From Arcobacter sp. F155 (GTDB taxonomy: Bacteria; Campylobacterota; Campylobacteria; Campylobacterales; Arcobacteraceae): a DNA stretch of 64,000 bases. Below, piece by piece: positions 6,716 to 16,347 of this stretch (the stretch's first letter is position 1; the number at the start of each line of letters is the position of its first letter). Under the pieces are notes generated by a model. That model saw only the letters and a list, made by a program, of their open reading frames with translations, was not told where the DNA came from and made no database searches. The position numbers and the translations under genes were made by a program. Location of the stretch: the NCBI RefSeq assembly GCF_004116455.1, contig NZ_PDJU01000002.1, positions 310,001 through 374,000 on the forward strand. Reading direction: 5' to 3'.

Positions 6716-9700
6716 TTATAATAATGATACCATCATTTGGTTAACAGTTACTGCTATTTCTTTAATATCTTTATTCTCTTTTGTCATAAATGTGTCAAGA
6801 TTATCTCTTACTTTATAAAAAATATCTTTTTCATTATTTATATAACTTGAGAAGGCAATTTCTGGTTCTTCATTTACTCTTTGGAACTCTAATATTTTCT
6901 TTGTATAATCAACTACAATAAAGTCTATAAACTGTAAAACTTGATTTCTAAGAACCATATCATTTCTAGTTGTTATTTTAACTTTATTTAATGCAATTAT
7001 AATATGTAAAATATTGAACTCATGCACTAATAAATAGAACAGTGTAACAACATCTCTAAATGAATGACTAGTTGAAGACTTAATAGTAATTGCAGGAATT
7101 GCAAATCTTAAATAATCAATCACTGTAAAGAACTGATTAAATACAATATCACCTTCAATAAAGTTTTCTGGTTTTTGTTGATGAACTTGTTCTAATAAAG
7201 AGAATAACTCCTCTTTATGGTCTAAAATATGAGTTGCATCAAGTTGGTTCTTTTTAAGATATTTAACCATCCATTTTGTACTTGCGTATAGAGTGTATTC
7301 TAGTTTGCCTATTAACTTGTATTGACACTCTACATCCATAATATAATCTTGTGAATATAGTTTTTCTCTAATATCCCTTGCTCCAAATAGCTGTTTTGCT
7401 ATTAAATATGATTTGATTTTTAATAAGAATCTTTCGTGTCCTAATTTTAAGTAATCACTTACGAAAGTACATCCTTGTGAATTTAAAATCACATCTGCTA
7501 TTTTAGTAGCAATAATCTCTCTTTTTAGAGGATGAGTTAACACTTCATGCTCATATGCACCCACAAATGATTTAGGAAAATATCTATATAGATATCTTAA
7601 TGCAAACTGTTCATCAATAAGTGTTGACTCTAATAATATTTTCTTAACAAAGATTTTTGAGTATGAAAATAGTGAACAAATAACTGGTCTTACAATAGAA
7701 CCATCGATATCAACTACTTCATGGATATTTTCACGTTTTGGAATAAAGAAAGACCTTCTATCAAAGGCTTCTACATTTTGCTCTAATACTTCAATAACTT
7801 TTAGAAAGTCATTTTGATATCTTCTTGAGAATCTTTCATCAATAGAAATTGCTAAAGCTTGATTATATGTACTTTGTAATACTAAATTTACAACTTGCTC
7901 AGTCATAGAGTTTAAAGTACTTTGTGTCTCTTCTTTACAGATATTATCTGTTACACTAATTGTATTTAGAAGGATTTTTAAGTTTACTTCGTGGTCTGAA
8001 GTATCAACTCCACCTGCATTGTCAATACCATCAATATTTATTCTTCCACCAGCTAGAGCATACTCTATTCTAGCTTTTTGTGTAAACCCTAAGTTTCCAC
8101 CTTCTGAAACAATCTTAGCTCTAATCTCAGAAGCATCAACTCTTACTGCTTCATTTTGTTTATCACCAATATCAATAGAGTTTTCATCACTTGCTTTAAC
8201 ATAAGTTCCAACTCCACCATTAAATAGTAAATCTGCTTCCATTGTAAGTAACATTCTACAAAGCTCTTCACCACTTACTACTTTTTTATTAGTTCCCACT
8301 AGCTTTTTAATCTCAGCACTTAACTCTATTTCTTTATCATGTCGATTAAAGATTCCACCACCTGAAGAGATTAGTTTAGTGTTATAGTTTTTCCAACCTC
8401 CACTTTTAGACTCAAATAGTCTTTTTCTCTCTTTATATGCAACTGCCATATCAGGATTAGGGTCAATAAATATATCTTTATGAGATATTGCTGCTAGAAG
8501 TTTGAATTTGTCTGACTCTATTAAACCATTTCCAAAAACATCTCCACTCATAGAACCAATACCTACAACAGATACCTCATCTTTGTAAATATCAATTCCT
8601 TTTTCAATGAAGAATCTTTTTGTTGACATAATAGCACCACGAGCTGTAATACCTAAATCTTTATGTCCATATCCATTACTTCCACCACTAGCAAAAGCAT
8701 CGCCTAACCAATATCCTCTTTCAATAGCTATTTCATTTGCCACATCACTCATTGCAGCTGTTCCTTTATCTGCAGCAACTACAAAGTATGGGTCTTCACC
8801 ATCATAATTTATAATATTAGGATTAATAACTACTTTTCCATCAACCATATTATCTACTAAATCAAGGTTTGAGTTAATATACATTGAATAAATTTCTTTA
8901 AAATACTCTTTTGTAACTTCACTTGTATCTTTGTTAATTACAAATCCACCTTTAGAACCATCAGGAATAATAATAGAGTTTTTACCCTCTTGAGTAATCA
9001 TTAATGATTTTACTTCTTGTCTATAGTCTTCATGTCTATCAGACCATCTTAAACCACCTCTTGAAATCTTACTCATTCTTAAATGAACTCCATAGAAGTC
9101 TGGGTGGTAAACAAAGTTTTCAAAGTTTGGTTGTAAACCTTTTAAGTTTTCACCAAAACTTTTAGCATCTATTTTAAAAGAGATAGTCTCTTTATTTAAA
9201 TAGAAGTTTGTTCTTAATAGTGATTGTAAGAAAGAGAATGTAAGTTTTAAAATTCTATCATCAGTTATTTGAGGAATCTGTTTAATATCCTCTGTTATAA
9301 TCTCTTCTAGCTTTGCTAACTTATCTTCTCTTTTTGCAACCTTCGGGTCAAACTTTGTACAAAAGTAGCTTACAAAGTGATCTGTGATTTTATGATGAGT
9401 AGTTAGTGTATGTAAGACAGTAGCTGAGTTTATAGTTAAAACTGCTTGGTCTATGTACTCAATAAATGCTCTTACTAACATAATATTTCGTAGGTTAAAG
9501 TTTTCATTAAAAACAAGAGAGAAAACCTTTGAATGAACCATTGAACTATCTTTTAAACAAGTAGTTATTATAGCTTCTAAATTATCTTTAGAGTTTTTGA
9601 TTTTCTTCTCTTCTGTTTTATCTTTTATCTTTAGATTAAAACGTGAAACAAAAACCATATCTTTGCTATTATTAATATTATATGTAACCTCATCAACAAT

Positions 9701-9916
9701 TACAAAACCTATATCATGTAATATAGGTGTTATCTCTGATAAGAATATTTGCTTTTTAGAATATATCTTAATACTACTTGAACCCTTAACATCCTCTATT
9801 TGGGTTACAACGGCTGTTTTCATAACTTTTTCAAAAAGTTCATTTGAGATTTTTAAGTCATCTGGTGTTAGAAGTTGAGAACATATTGCATTCATATCTG
9901 AAGAAGTAGTAGCCAT
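6716..9916 (-). CDS. NAD-specific glutamate dehydrogenase, large type
   Basis: A 1066-residue catabolic enzyme that oxidatively deaminates glutamate to 2-oxoglutarate with NAD, feeding the TCA cycle. Family signatures: G-V-H-L-R-M-S-K-I-S-R-G-G-L-R-W-S-D-R (276-294), K-G-G-F (322-325) for substrate binding, and a nucleotide-binding loop G-I-G-S-M-S-G-D-V-F-G-N-G (452-464). The length is close to the ~115-kDa class and well short of the ~1600-residue GDH-180 class; the regulatory N-terminus is short. Starts at ATG 9916 after an AAAAGGATA ribosome site. Sits alone with the small membrane gene downstream. Often called gdhB or gdh2. Confidence 0.92.
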   Translation of the reverse strand: MATTSSDMNAICSQLLTPDDLKISNELFEKVMKTAVVTQIEDVKGSSSIKIYSKKQIFLSEITPILHDIGFVIVDEVTYNINNSKDMVFVSRFNLKIKDKTEEKKIKNSKDNLEAIITTCLKDSSMVHSKVFSLVFNENFNLRNIMLVRAFIEYIDQAVLTINSATVLHTLTTHHKITDHFVSYFCTKFDPKVAKREDKLAKLEEIITEDIKQIPQITDDRILKLTFSFLQSLLRTNFYLNKETISFKIDAKSFGENLKGLQPNFENFVYHPDFYGVHLRMSKISRGGLRWSDRHEDYRQEVKSLMITQEGKNSIIIPDGSKGGFVINKDTSEVTKEYFKEIYSMYINSNLDLVDNMVDGKVVINPNIINYDGEDPYFVVAADKGTAAMSDVANEIAIERGYWLGDAFASGGSNGYGHKDLGITARGAIMSTKRFFIEKGIDIYKDEVSVVGIGSMSGDVFGNGLIESDKFKLLAAISHKDIFIDPNPDMAVAYKERKRLFESKSGGWKNYNTKLISSGGGIFNRHDKEIELSAEIKKLVGTNKKVVSGEELCRMLLTMEADLLFNGGVGTYVKASDENSIDIGDKQNEAVRVDASEIRAKIVSEGGNLGFTQKARIEYALAGGRINIDGIDNAGGVDTSDHEVNLKILLNTISVTDNICKEETQSTLNSMTEQVVNLVLQSTYNQALAISIDERFSRRYQNDFLKVIEVLEQNVEAFDRRSFFIPKRENIHEVVDIDGSIVRPVICSLFSYSKIFVKKILLESTLIDEQFALRYLYRYFPKSFVGAYEHEVLTHPLKREIIATKIADVILNSQGCTFVSDYLKLGHERFLLKIKSYLIAKQLFGARDIREKLYSQDYIMDVECQYKLIGKLEYTLYASTKWMVKYLKKNQLDATHILDHKEELFSLLEQVHQQKPENFIEGDIVFNQFFTVIDYLRFAIPAITIKSSTSHSFRDVVTLFYLLVHEFNILHIIIALNKVKITTRNDMVLRNQVLQFIDFIVVDYTKKILEFQRVNEEPEIAFSSYINNEKDIFYKVRDNLDTFMTKENKDIKEIAVTVNQMMVSLL

Positions 9917-9988
9917 AAAATATCCTTTTTTTTGTTATTATCTATAATACTACTCTTTAAAAATTAAGATTTTGTTAAAAAAGTATAA

Positions 9989-10459
9989 TTATTTGATACA
10001 GATATCCATAATTTTAAGTTTTAGTAACTTTTCAATATCTTTTACTTTTACCTCTATATCTATACCTCTTTTTCCTCCACTTACATATATCTTTTCAAAG
10101 TTTAATGCACTTTCATCTAATACTGTTCTTAATCTCTTTTTTTGACCAAAAGGAGAAATACCACCTAATAAATATCCAGTTACTTTTTGAGCTTCATCTT
10201 TATTTGCCATAATTGCATTTTTTGCACCCAAAGCCTTAGCTATACTTTTTAAAGACATTTTAGAACTAACAGGAATAATACCAACAGCTAACTCTTTGGG
10301 ATTTAGTTCCACAAGAAGAGTTTTAAATACTTGGTTTGCATCTAAGTTTAGTTTTTCTACAGCTTCTAAGCCATAGTTTTCACATAAGGGGTCATGGTCA
10401 TATTTATGTATAGAAAATTCACATTTATTTTTTTTAAGAAAATTAATTGCAGGAGTCAT
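9989..10459 (-). CDS. ybaK: Cys-tRNA(Pro)/Cys-tRNA(Cys) deacylase YbaK
   Basis: 156 residues of the YbaK/EbsC editing family, which hydrolyses cysteine mischarged onto tRNA(Pro) in trans. The conserved lysine lies in N-Q-V-F-K-T-L (K46), and the substrate loop reads G-G-I-S-P-F-G (99-105). The length is normal for the family. The next gene downstream is read the same way but starts elsewhere: the double-sensor cyclase ends 19 bp before this ATG, so the two may be cotranscribed. Confidence 0.92.
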   Translation of the reverse strand: MTPAINFLKKNKCEFSIHKYDHDPLCENYGLEAVEKLNLDANQVFKTLLVELNPKELAVGIIPVSSKMSLKSIAKALGAKNAIMANKDEAQKVTGYLLGGISPFGQKKRLRTVLDESALNFEKIYVSGGKRGIDIEVKVKDIEKLLKLKIMDICIK

Positions 10460-10478
10460 ATAGTCTCTTTTTGATGAA

Positions 10479-12824
10479 CTATATCAAAAATACGCTTTTA
10501 TTTCTACCTTGATTTTTTGCTTCATATAAAGCTTTATCTGCTCTATTTAAAATAGTCTCTTCTGTATCTGTATGCCTAAATGTAGTGACTCCAAAACTTG
10601 CCGTTTTTTTACCAATATAAGGAAAAATTTCTTTTTCTATTGATTCTCTTATATATTCAGCTTTTGCCTGAACACCTTTTTCATCAGTATAAGGACAAAT
10701 TATTAGGAACTCTTCTCCACCCCATCTTCCTAGAACATCCATTCTTCTTAAGTCTCTTCCTAAAACCTTGGCAAACTCAATTAATACCTTATCTCCAACT
10801 TGATGACCATATTCATCATTTACTTCTTTAAAATGGTCAATATCAATTAAAATAAGAGAAAACTTGTATCCTGTTCTACTACTTCTGTAAATCTCTTTTT
10901 CTAACTCCGTATCTAATTTTTGTCTATTATAGATATTTGTTAGCTTATCTGTAATATATAGTTTTTCTAGTTTCTCATTTTTTTCTTCTAAAAGTTTTTC
11001 GGTAAGTTTTAACTCATATAATAGTTTTTCTGTCTGTTCTTTTTGTAGTCTTAACTTTCTATTCCAATATACAAAGAAGACTATAATAAATACAAAAAAG
11101 AAGATTGTATATATAACTAAAGCATAATCTTTTCTACTCTCATAGGAAATCGCTACATATTTATTGTAAATATAGTCTCTGGTTTCTGGCGCTATTTGTG
11201 ATAATAAACTAGAAAAAATCATACTTAACTCAGGTTCATCATTTCTAAACCCCATACTTAAGACTAGTTTTTCATCAAACTTTGCAGCTATTTTTAATTG
11301 TCCTAAATAAGACTCTTGAAACTTATATGCAGCTATTGGTAAAGCCCCAACAAAACCAAACAACTCTCCATTTATCACTTTTAATAAACCATCATCAACA
11401 CTTTTTACACTCACAAAATCTAAAAAAGGATATTTTCTTTTTAAAGTCTTCTCAAAACTGTAGTCTTTTACAATCCCTATTTTTCTTCCTTCTAAATTAC
11501 TAATATTATCAATAAAGGGAATATCAGGTTTTGTTGCTAATACTAAAGGTGTTGAAATAACAGGAGCAGAAAAGTTTAAATACTCTTCTCTATCTTTGGT
11601 TTTCATTCCTAAAGATAAAATATCACATCTTCTTGTTCTTAGATAATCCAAAGTTTGAGTCCAGCTTTCTGTTTTAACTAAAGTAATAGGAAAACCAAGC
11701 TCTTTTCTAAATATATCAAAGTACTCGCTACTTAAACCTATATGTCTTCCTTTTTTATCAATCTCTTCAAAAGGCATCCAATTCGGGTCGATACATAAAG
11801 TTAACTCTTTTTTCTTTTCTAAATATTTTTTTTGTTTCTTTGTAAGTATTGGATTATTTGTTACTGGTTCTAAAACAAACTCTTTTAACTTATCTATTCT
11901 TGATTGTTTTTTTACAATACCCATTTGAACATAAGTATCTGCAATTCTTTTTACTCTACTTAAATTTATACTTCCTAAAGGATATACTGACTTTACTATT
12001 AAGCTCTCTATTTGGTTTGCTTCAAAAAGAAGTTCTTCCCTTGATTTATTTTGAGAGTTATATTTCTTTAAAATAATATCAACAAGCTCTTCTTTATTTT
12101 CTAAAGCATATCTCCAGCCTTTTATAGTGGCTTGTTTAAAAGCTTTTACTCTATTTGGATATTTTAAATATTGAGCCTTTGAAGTAAATAAGTTATTTGT
12201 ATAAAATTCTGCACCATAATTTTCTGGATTTATAATATTATATTTGGCACCTGCTTTATTTAGTTTATATACTTGATTAGTAAGAAAAATAGAAGTTACA
12301 TCAACTCTCTTTTCTATAAAATCATTTATACTAAAAGTTTGAGGAACATCTATAAAATCATCTTTTGAAATACCAAACTGCTTTAGCATTAGATGAAAAG
12401 CTGTATTTCTTAAAGCATCACTTCCACCCATGAACCTTTTTCCACGAATATTACTTGGAAGCCTAATTCCTTCTTGACTAACTAAAACTAAAGGTGAATG
12501 CTTTAAAAAGTTTGCAATAAATACTAAATCATCACCATTTAAATACCTCTCAATAATACTTGAATAAGAGATAGCAAAATTAATTTTACCAGCTAATACA
12601 TCATCAATAACAGAATCTTTTCTAAGGTAATTCATCTCTTTTATAATTACATCAAGGCCTATATTGTCATAATAACCTTTCTCTTTTGCAGCATAATACC
12701 CTGCATATTCAAACTGATGTAACCATGAAAGTTGAAGTGTAACTTGTGTTTTTTTAGCCATTAAATAAGTATATGGTAATAAAAGAATAAGAAAGAAAAA
12801 AAAGGTTTTGAATAGAGTCTTCAT
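10479..12824 (-). CDS. Diguanylate cyclase with two periplasmic-binding sensor domains
   Basis: 781 residues: signal peptide (about 1-23), an NMT1/THI5-like binding domain (about 27-260, starting V-T-L-Q-L-S-W-L-H-Q), a family 3 solute-binding domain (about 338-555), one membrane helix (about 567-587), a coiled coil (590-625) and a C-terminal GGDEF domain. The active site is an intact G-G-E-E-F (702-706), and the I-site R-R-M-D (693-696) sits five residues upstream, so product feedback is expected. It probably makes c-di-GMP in response to two periplasmic ligands, one possibly thiamine-precursor-like or an aromatic compound and the other amino-acid-like. Ligands cannot be read from sequence. 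The tandem arrangement of two different binding folds is unusual. Confidence 0.88.
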   Translation of the reverse strand: MKTLFKTFFFFLILLLPYTYLMAKKTQVTLQLSWLHQFEYAGYYAAKEKGYYDNIGLDVIIKEMNYLRKDSVIDDVLAGKINFAISYSSIIERYLNGDDLVFIANFLKHSPLVLVSQEGIRLPSNIRGKRFMGGSDALRNTAFHLMLKQFGISKDDFIDVPQTFSINDFIEKRVDVTSIFLTNQVYKLNKAGAKYNIINPENYGAEFYTNNLFTSKAQYLKYPNRVKAFKQATIKGWRYALENKEELVDIILKKYNSQNKSREELLFEANQIESLIVKSVYPLGSINLSRVKRIADTYVQMGIVKKQSRIDKLKEFVLEPVTNNPILTKKQKKYLEKKKELTLCIDPNWMPFEEIDKKGRHIGLSSEYFDIFRKELGFPITLVKTESWTQTLDYLRTRRCDILSLGMKTKDREEYLNFSAPVISTPLVLATKPDIPFIDNISNLEGRKIGIVKDYSFEKTLKRKYPFLDFVSVKSVDDGLLKVINGELFGFVGALPIAAYKFQESYLGQLKIAAKFDEKLVLSMGFRNDEPELSMIFSSLLSQIAPETRDYIYNKYVAISYESRKDYALVIYTIFFFVFIIVFFVYWNRKLRLQKEQTEKLLYELKLTEKLLEEKNEKLEKLYITDKLTNIYNRQKLDTELEKEIYRSSRTGYKFSLILIDIDHFKEVNDEYGHQVGDKVLIEFAKVLGRDLRRMDVLGRWGGEEFLIICPYTDEKGVQAKAEYIRESIEKEIFPYIGKKTASFGVTTFRHTDTEETILNRADKALYEAKNQGRNKSVFLI

Positions 12825-12927
12825 AATATTACCTTTCTGTTACAACCTATACTAACTTATAACAAATAAAACTATTATTAGAAAAATAAAATAGTTACAT
12901 TTAAATTACATTATTTCAGTTAAGCAC

Positions 12928-14004
12928 TTACTTTAAGACAAAATCATGTTCTAATAATATCAAAGAATTAACTAAAATAGAAATTTTGTGTTTCCCTTTA
13001 TAGTGTTTCCTTGTAGTCATATTTTTAAAACTTTGCTTTTTAAAGAAACTCTTTTTTAATGTTTTTATCTCATTTTGGTTTATTATAAATATCTTATTAG
13101 AATACAAACCATTTGCTTTCAAATAAGAGATACAGTACTCTACTCTTAGTTTACCTAAAGGCTCATTTTCACTTATTAAGTCAAAAGAAAAAAGTAACTC
13201 TTCTCCTAGAAGAAGACTATCTTTACAAAGAAAATTATTGATTTTTACATGTTTACTTTTTTCATAACCAAATAAAACAAGTATCTCTTTATCTGCTTTT
13301 TTAAGTAAGGTTCTAGCTGCATGTTTACAAATCCAATCTAACTCTTTTGTTTTTCCAAGATTTGATTTTATAAACTCAATTACAAATTTTGGATTATCCT
13401 TTGAGATATCATTTAGATTGTTTGCAACACTTTTTTGGACATACTTTGATTTATCGTTTTTTAGAAGCTCAATTATCTCTAATACTTTTTTAGGATTCTT
13501 TTTAAAATTTGGCAAAGCAACTGCCCAAGGAAGTCTTGGTCTACACCCTTCACTTGCAAGTCTTCTTAAGTGTTCATTTTCAGATTTTGCCCAAAGTTTT
13601 AATTGAGACATTGTTTTATTTTCTTCTTTTAAAATAAATTGCCTAATTGCAAACTCAGAAGAAGATTCAAGGGTAAAAATTTCTAAAGCTTGTATAGAGT
13701 TCTCATAATCGTCTAAACCATAAACCTCTACAAAATCTTGAAAAAACATCGCTTCAAAAGAGTAAAAGTATTTAGACACAAGCTTTAAAACCTCTAACTG
13801 CTTTTTATACTCTAGTTTTATATTATTGTTTAAAACTATTGCTATATGTCTCATTCTTTGTTTTAACTCTAAACTTTCCCATGAGGAATCAAAGATTTCT
13901 TTGCAGAATTTTTCTTCATCAAAAGAAGAATAATACTCTTTTATTTTGTTTGCTAAGTTTCCTATATACTCTTTTGTATAGACATTTTTTAGTTGTTCTG
14001 CCAT
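12928..14004 (-). CDS. AlkC-like DNA alkylation-repair glycosylase
   Basis: 358 residues of HEAT-like helical repeats as in the AlkC/AlkD 3-methyladenine DNA glycosylase superfamily. The stretch [14 protein letters not shown] (about 147-160) and the following [12 protein letters not shown] (about 191-202) are typical of the AlkC branch. The last ~110 residues look beta-rich, consistent with the Ig-like C-terminal domain known in AlkC. The role is excision of N3- and N7-alkylated bases. Divergent from the AIM24-family gene across a 92-bp gap. The next gene on its strand, the double-sensor cyclase, starts 104 bp downstream, so it is probably a single-gene unit. Confidence 0.82.
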   Translation of the reverse strand: MAEQLKNVYTKEYIGNLANKIKEYYSSFDEEKFCKEIFDSSWESLELKQRMRHIAIVLNNNIKLEYKKQLEVLKLVSKYFYSFEAMFFQDFVEVYGLDDYENSIQALEIFTLESSSEFAIRQFILKEENKTMSQLKLWAKSENEHLRRLASEGCRPRLPWAVALPNFKKNPKKVLEIIELLKNDKSKYVQKSVANNLNDISKDNPKFVIEFIKSNLGKTKELDWICKHAARTLLKKADKEILVLFGYEKSKHVKINNFLCKDSLLLGEELLFSFDLISENEPLGKLRVEYCISYLKANGLYSNKIFIINQNEIKTLKKSFFKKQSFKNMTTRKHYKGKHKISILVNSLILLEHDFVLK

Positions 14005-14096
14005 CTTTTCACTTTTTTATTTTATTATATATAAATATTATATTGACCATAATATATATTGCAAAATGTAATTTAGCTTTAATAAAAAGGAAAAAG

Positions 14097-14846
14097 ATGA
14101 CTTCACATGAAATTGATTATGAAATATTAGGTGATTCTATGCAAGTTGTAGAGATAGAACTTGATAAAGATGAGACTGTAATTGCAGAAGCAGGAATGAT
14201 GTCTTGGATGGATGCAAATATAAAATTTGAAACTAAAGCAGGTGATGGAAGTAGTCTAAATGAAGGCTTCTTTGGAAAAGTATGGGGAATGGGGAAAAGA
14301 CTTCTTACAAGAGAGTCTTTATTTATGACTCACTTTACAAATACTGTTGATAAAAAACAAAAAGTTGCTTTTGCTTCTCCTTTCCCTGGAAAAATCATGG
14401 CTGTTGATTTAAAACAAACTGGAAAACTGATTTGTCAAAAAGACTCTTTTTTATGTGCTGCAAGAGGAACAAAACTTGATTTAGAGTTTAACAAAAGACT
14501 TACTACTGGGTTCTTTGGTGGAGAAGGTTTTATTTTACAATCACTTACTGGAGATGGTAAAGCCTTTATTCATGCAGGAGGAACAGTTGTAAAAAAAGAG
14601 CTAAATGGTGAAAAACTAATAGTTGATACAGGAAGTTTAGTTGCATTTACTGAAGGTTTAGATTATAGAGTTGAAGTTAGTTCAGGTATCAAATCAATGT
14701 TATTTGGTGGAGAAGGAATCTTCTTAACTACTTTAGAAGGAACAGGAACTGTATATTTACAATCTCTACCATTCTCTAGACTTGCTGATAGAATAATTGC
14801 ACAAATACCACAAGGTGAAGGGCATTTTGATATAGCAGATAAATAA
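14097..14846 (+). CDS. AIM24 family (TIGR00266-type) protein
   Basis: A 249-residue all-beta protein with the family's repeated glycine-rich strands: [17 protein letters not shown] (about 165-181) and a second G-G-E-G-I-F (about 215-220). The start is ATG at 14097, six bases after AAAAGG. An open frame extends upstream to 13839, but that part overlaps the opposing AlkC-like gene and is not conserved-looking. No signal peptide. Bacterial members have no firm biochemical function. The gene ends in a hairpin shared with the convergent FRG gene. Confidence 0.88.
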   Translation: MTSHEIDYEILGDSMQVVEIELDKDETVIAEAGMMSWMDANIKFETKAGDGSSLNEGFFGKVWGMGKRLLTRESLFMTHFTNTVDKKQKVAFASPFPGKIMAVDLKQTGKLICQKDSFLCAARGTKLDLEFNKRLTTGFFGGEGFILQSLTGDGKAFIHAGGTVVKKELNGEKLIVDTGSLVAFTEGLDYRVEVSSGIKSMLFGGEGIFLTTLEGTGTVYLQSLPFSRLADRIIAQIPQGEGHFDIADK

Positions 14847-14866
14847 TCCCCAAAAAGGGATTATTT
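14841..14866. terminator. Bidirectional terminator, AIM24 / FRG genes
   Basis: AAATAATCCC, loop CAAAAA, GGGATTATTT is a perfect 10-bp hairpin. The stop codons of the two convergent genes lie in its two arms (14844-14846 and 14861-14863), so one structure serves both. Confidence 0.75.
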
Positions 14867-16207
14867 AAATTTAAATTTGTTTGCAACATATTTTGCTGAA
14901 TTTTCTATATATGGAAAAACTGTACTTTCATTTATATTTAACAAATCTAGCTCTTTAAGTATTTTTTCTTTATCTTCAATTAGTATTCTTGAAATAGAAA
15001 TATCTTCTATTCCCCCCCCCTCTTGAAATATGGAGTCTAAGCCAAATAATAAAAAAGAACCTGATTGAGAAGAAATTCTATCATTATTCTTTTTCCCTTT
15101 TATACATATTATTTTTTTTAAATCATCTGGTTCAATTTTAGGTTCAAAAAAAGACTTTTCTTCTTTTATTAAATGTAACAATCTTTTTATCGAAGATTGT
15201 TGATTAAAATCTTCTTTTACTAAAGTAAAATCTATTCTATCTTTTTCCTGTTTAGGAAGTTTAACCAAATTAGCAATACAACTTACAGTATCAGAATCAG
15301 AGTATTTAATAAAATCTTTTTTTATATTAAAAATTACAATTTCTCCTTTTTTATCAATATTTGATTTACAAGCAAAATAAAGAGCAATAAGTGGATTTGA
15401 AGTAATATCTAATAACCTTGTAGGTAAAGAGTAATGTTGCATTCTCATTAAGATATCTATTGTAGAATTATCTGTCATAAACTCTGATGGATTTGTAGCT
15501 ATTAACTCTTTATATAATTTATCTTCATTTTCTAAATATAAATAATTTCCTTTTATATCTTTTCTAAATAAAGATGGTTCTAATTTATATTTATCTTTAT
15601 CTGAGTGCCCTCTATAAAAAATTTCTGATTCATCTTTACCATCAAAATCCAAAACCTTATTAATAAAACCTCTTAAACTTGATACTTTACCATCTTCATT
15701 TCTTTTATCAGTAAGATACTTATTTTCTTTAATTTGTATTAATTCTTTCAATCTATTATTAATTCTTTCAATTAACTCTTCTTTTTTTTGAATATTAATT
15801 ATTGAATTATCTACAAGTCTAGTTAATAAATCATCATCTTTAATTGCCCAATGTGTTCTATACTTTTCCCATTTACGAATATCAAGATACTCTGATAATT
15901 TTAGTATATCATCAAGAGAAATATTTACATCAAAATCAATTTCAAATTCTATTAAAAGATTAGTACCATTTTCACGTTCTTTTATGTTTTTTAGAAAACC
16001 AAGATATACATCATTTTTACTATCGTTCTTTAGCTCATACATAAACAAACAAGGAAAAGATTTTAATTCACTAATATTTTTATCAGTAAGGTTTTTGAAC
16101 TTTTTTAATATTTTTTCATCAGTATACTCAAGAAATCTACTTCTAGGATAAATATATTCTCTATTTTTCCATACTTCTCTTTGTCCTGTTACAAGAAGAT
16201 TAAACAT
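14861..16207 (-). CDS. FRG-domain protein, possibly phase-variable
   Basis: 448 residues. The C-terminal half is an FRG domain: F-Y-R-G-H (197-201), M-Q-H-Y-S-L-P-T-R-L-L-D (256-267), N-P-L-I-A-L-Y-F-A-C (271-280) and S-G-S-F-L-L (382-387). The ~170-residue N-terminal region is not recognised. FRG proteins are common but poorly characterised, and several occur in accessory or defence-like loci. A run of nine G on the coding strand (15020 to 15012) encodes E396-G-G-G399. Adding one G ends translation about a dozen codons later; losing one ends it almost at once, removing the last ~50 residues. Flanks are ordinary housekeeping genes. It stands alone with its own terminator. Confidence 0.82.
   Translation of the reverse strand: MFNLLVTGQREVWKNREYIYPRSRFLEYTDEKILKKFKNLTDKNISELKSFPCLFMYELKNDSKNDVYLGFLKNIKERENGTNLLIEFEIDFDVNISLDDILKLSEYLDIRKWEKYRTHWAIKDDDLLTRLVDNSIINIQKKEELIERINNRLKELIQIKENKYLTDKRNEDGKVSSLRGFINKVLDFDGKDESEIFYRGHSDKDKYKLEPSLFRKDIKGNYLYLENEDKLYKELIATNPSEFMTDNSTIDILMRMQHYSLPTRLLDITSNPLIALYFACKSNIDKKGEIVIFNIKKDFIKYSDSDTVSCIANLVKLPKQEKDRIDFTLVKEDFNQQSSIKRLLHLIKEEKSFFEPKIEPDDLKKIICIKGKKNNDRISSQSGSFLLFGLDSIFQEGGGIEDISISRILIEDKEKILKELDLLNINESTVFPYIENSAKYVANKFKFK
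15012..15020 (-). repeat. Homopolymeric G9 tract (slippage site) inside FRG gene
   Basis: Nine consecutive C on the plus strand, i.e. nine G on the coding strand, in a genome where such tracts are very rare; this is the only one in the window. The drawn sequence is in frame (ON). In Campylobacterota, poly-G tracts of about 8-12 are classic phase-variation switches. Confidence 0.85.
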
Positions 16208-16317
16208 TTATATTCCTAAATATTTTTAATTATATATTAACATATTATTTTTCTATATATCTTAGTTCTAAAAAGTTTAGTTTTGGAGATTTGAAAATTT
16301 GTGTTTTCATTGAAGAT

Positions 16318-16341
16318 AAGAAGAACTAAAAAGTTCTTCTT
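16318..16341 (-). terminator. Terminator after ppaC
   Basis: AAGAAGAACT, loop AAAA, AGTTCTTCTT is a perfect 10-bp hairpin starting 6 bp after the pyrophosphatase stop codon. Confidence 0.7.
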
Positions 16342-16347
16342 TTATAA

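Noticed and set aside
8019-8204. Open frames opposite glutamate dehydrogenase (also 8607-8807, 9597-9878)
   Set aside because: Antisense shadows of a long, clearly coding gene, with no ribosome sites.
13839-14096. Upstream extension of the AIM24-family ORF
   Set aside because: It lies mainly opposite the AlkC-like gene, has low-complexity hydrophobic sequence, and ATG 14097 has a proper ribosome site.
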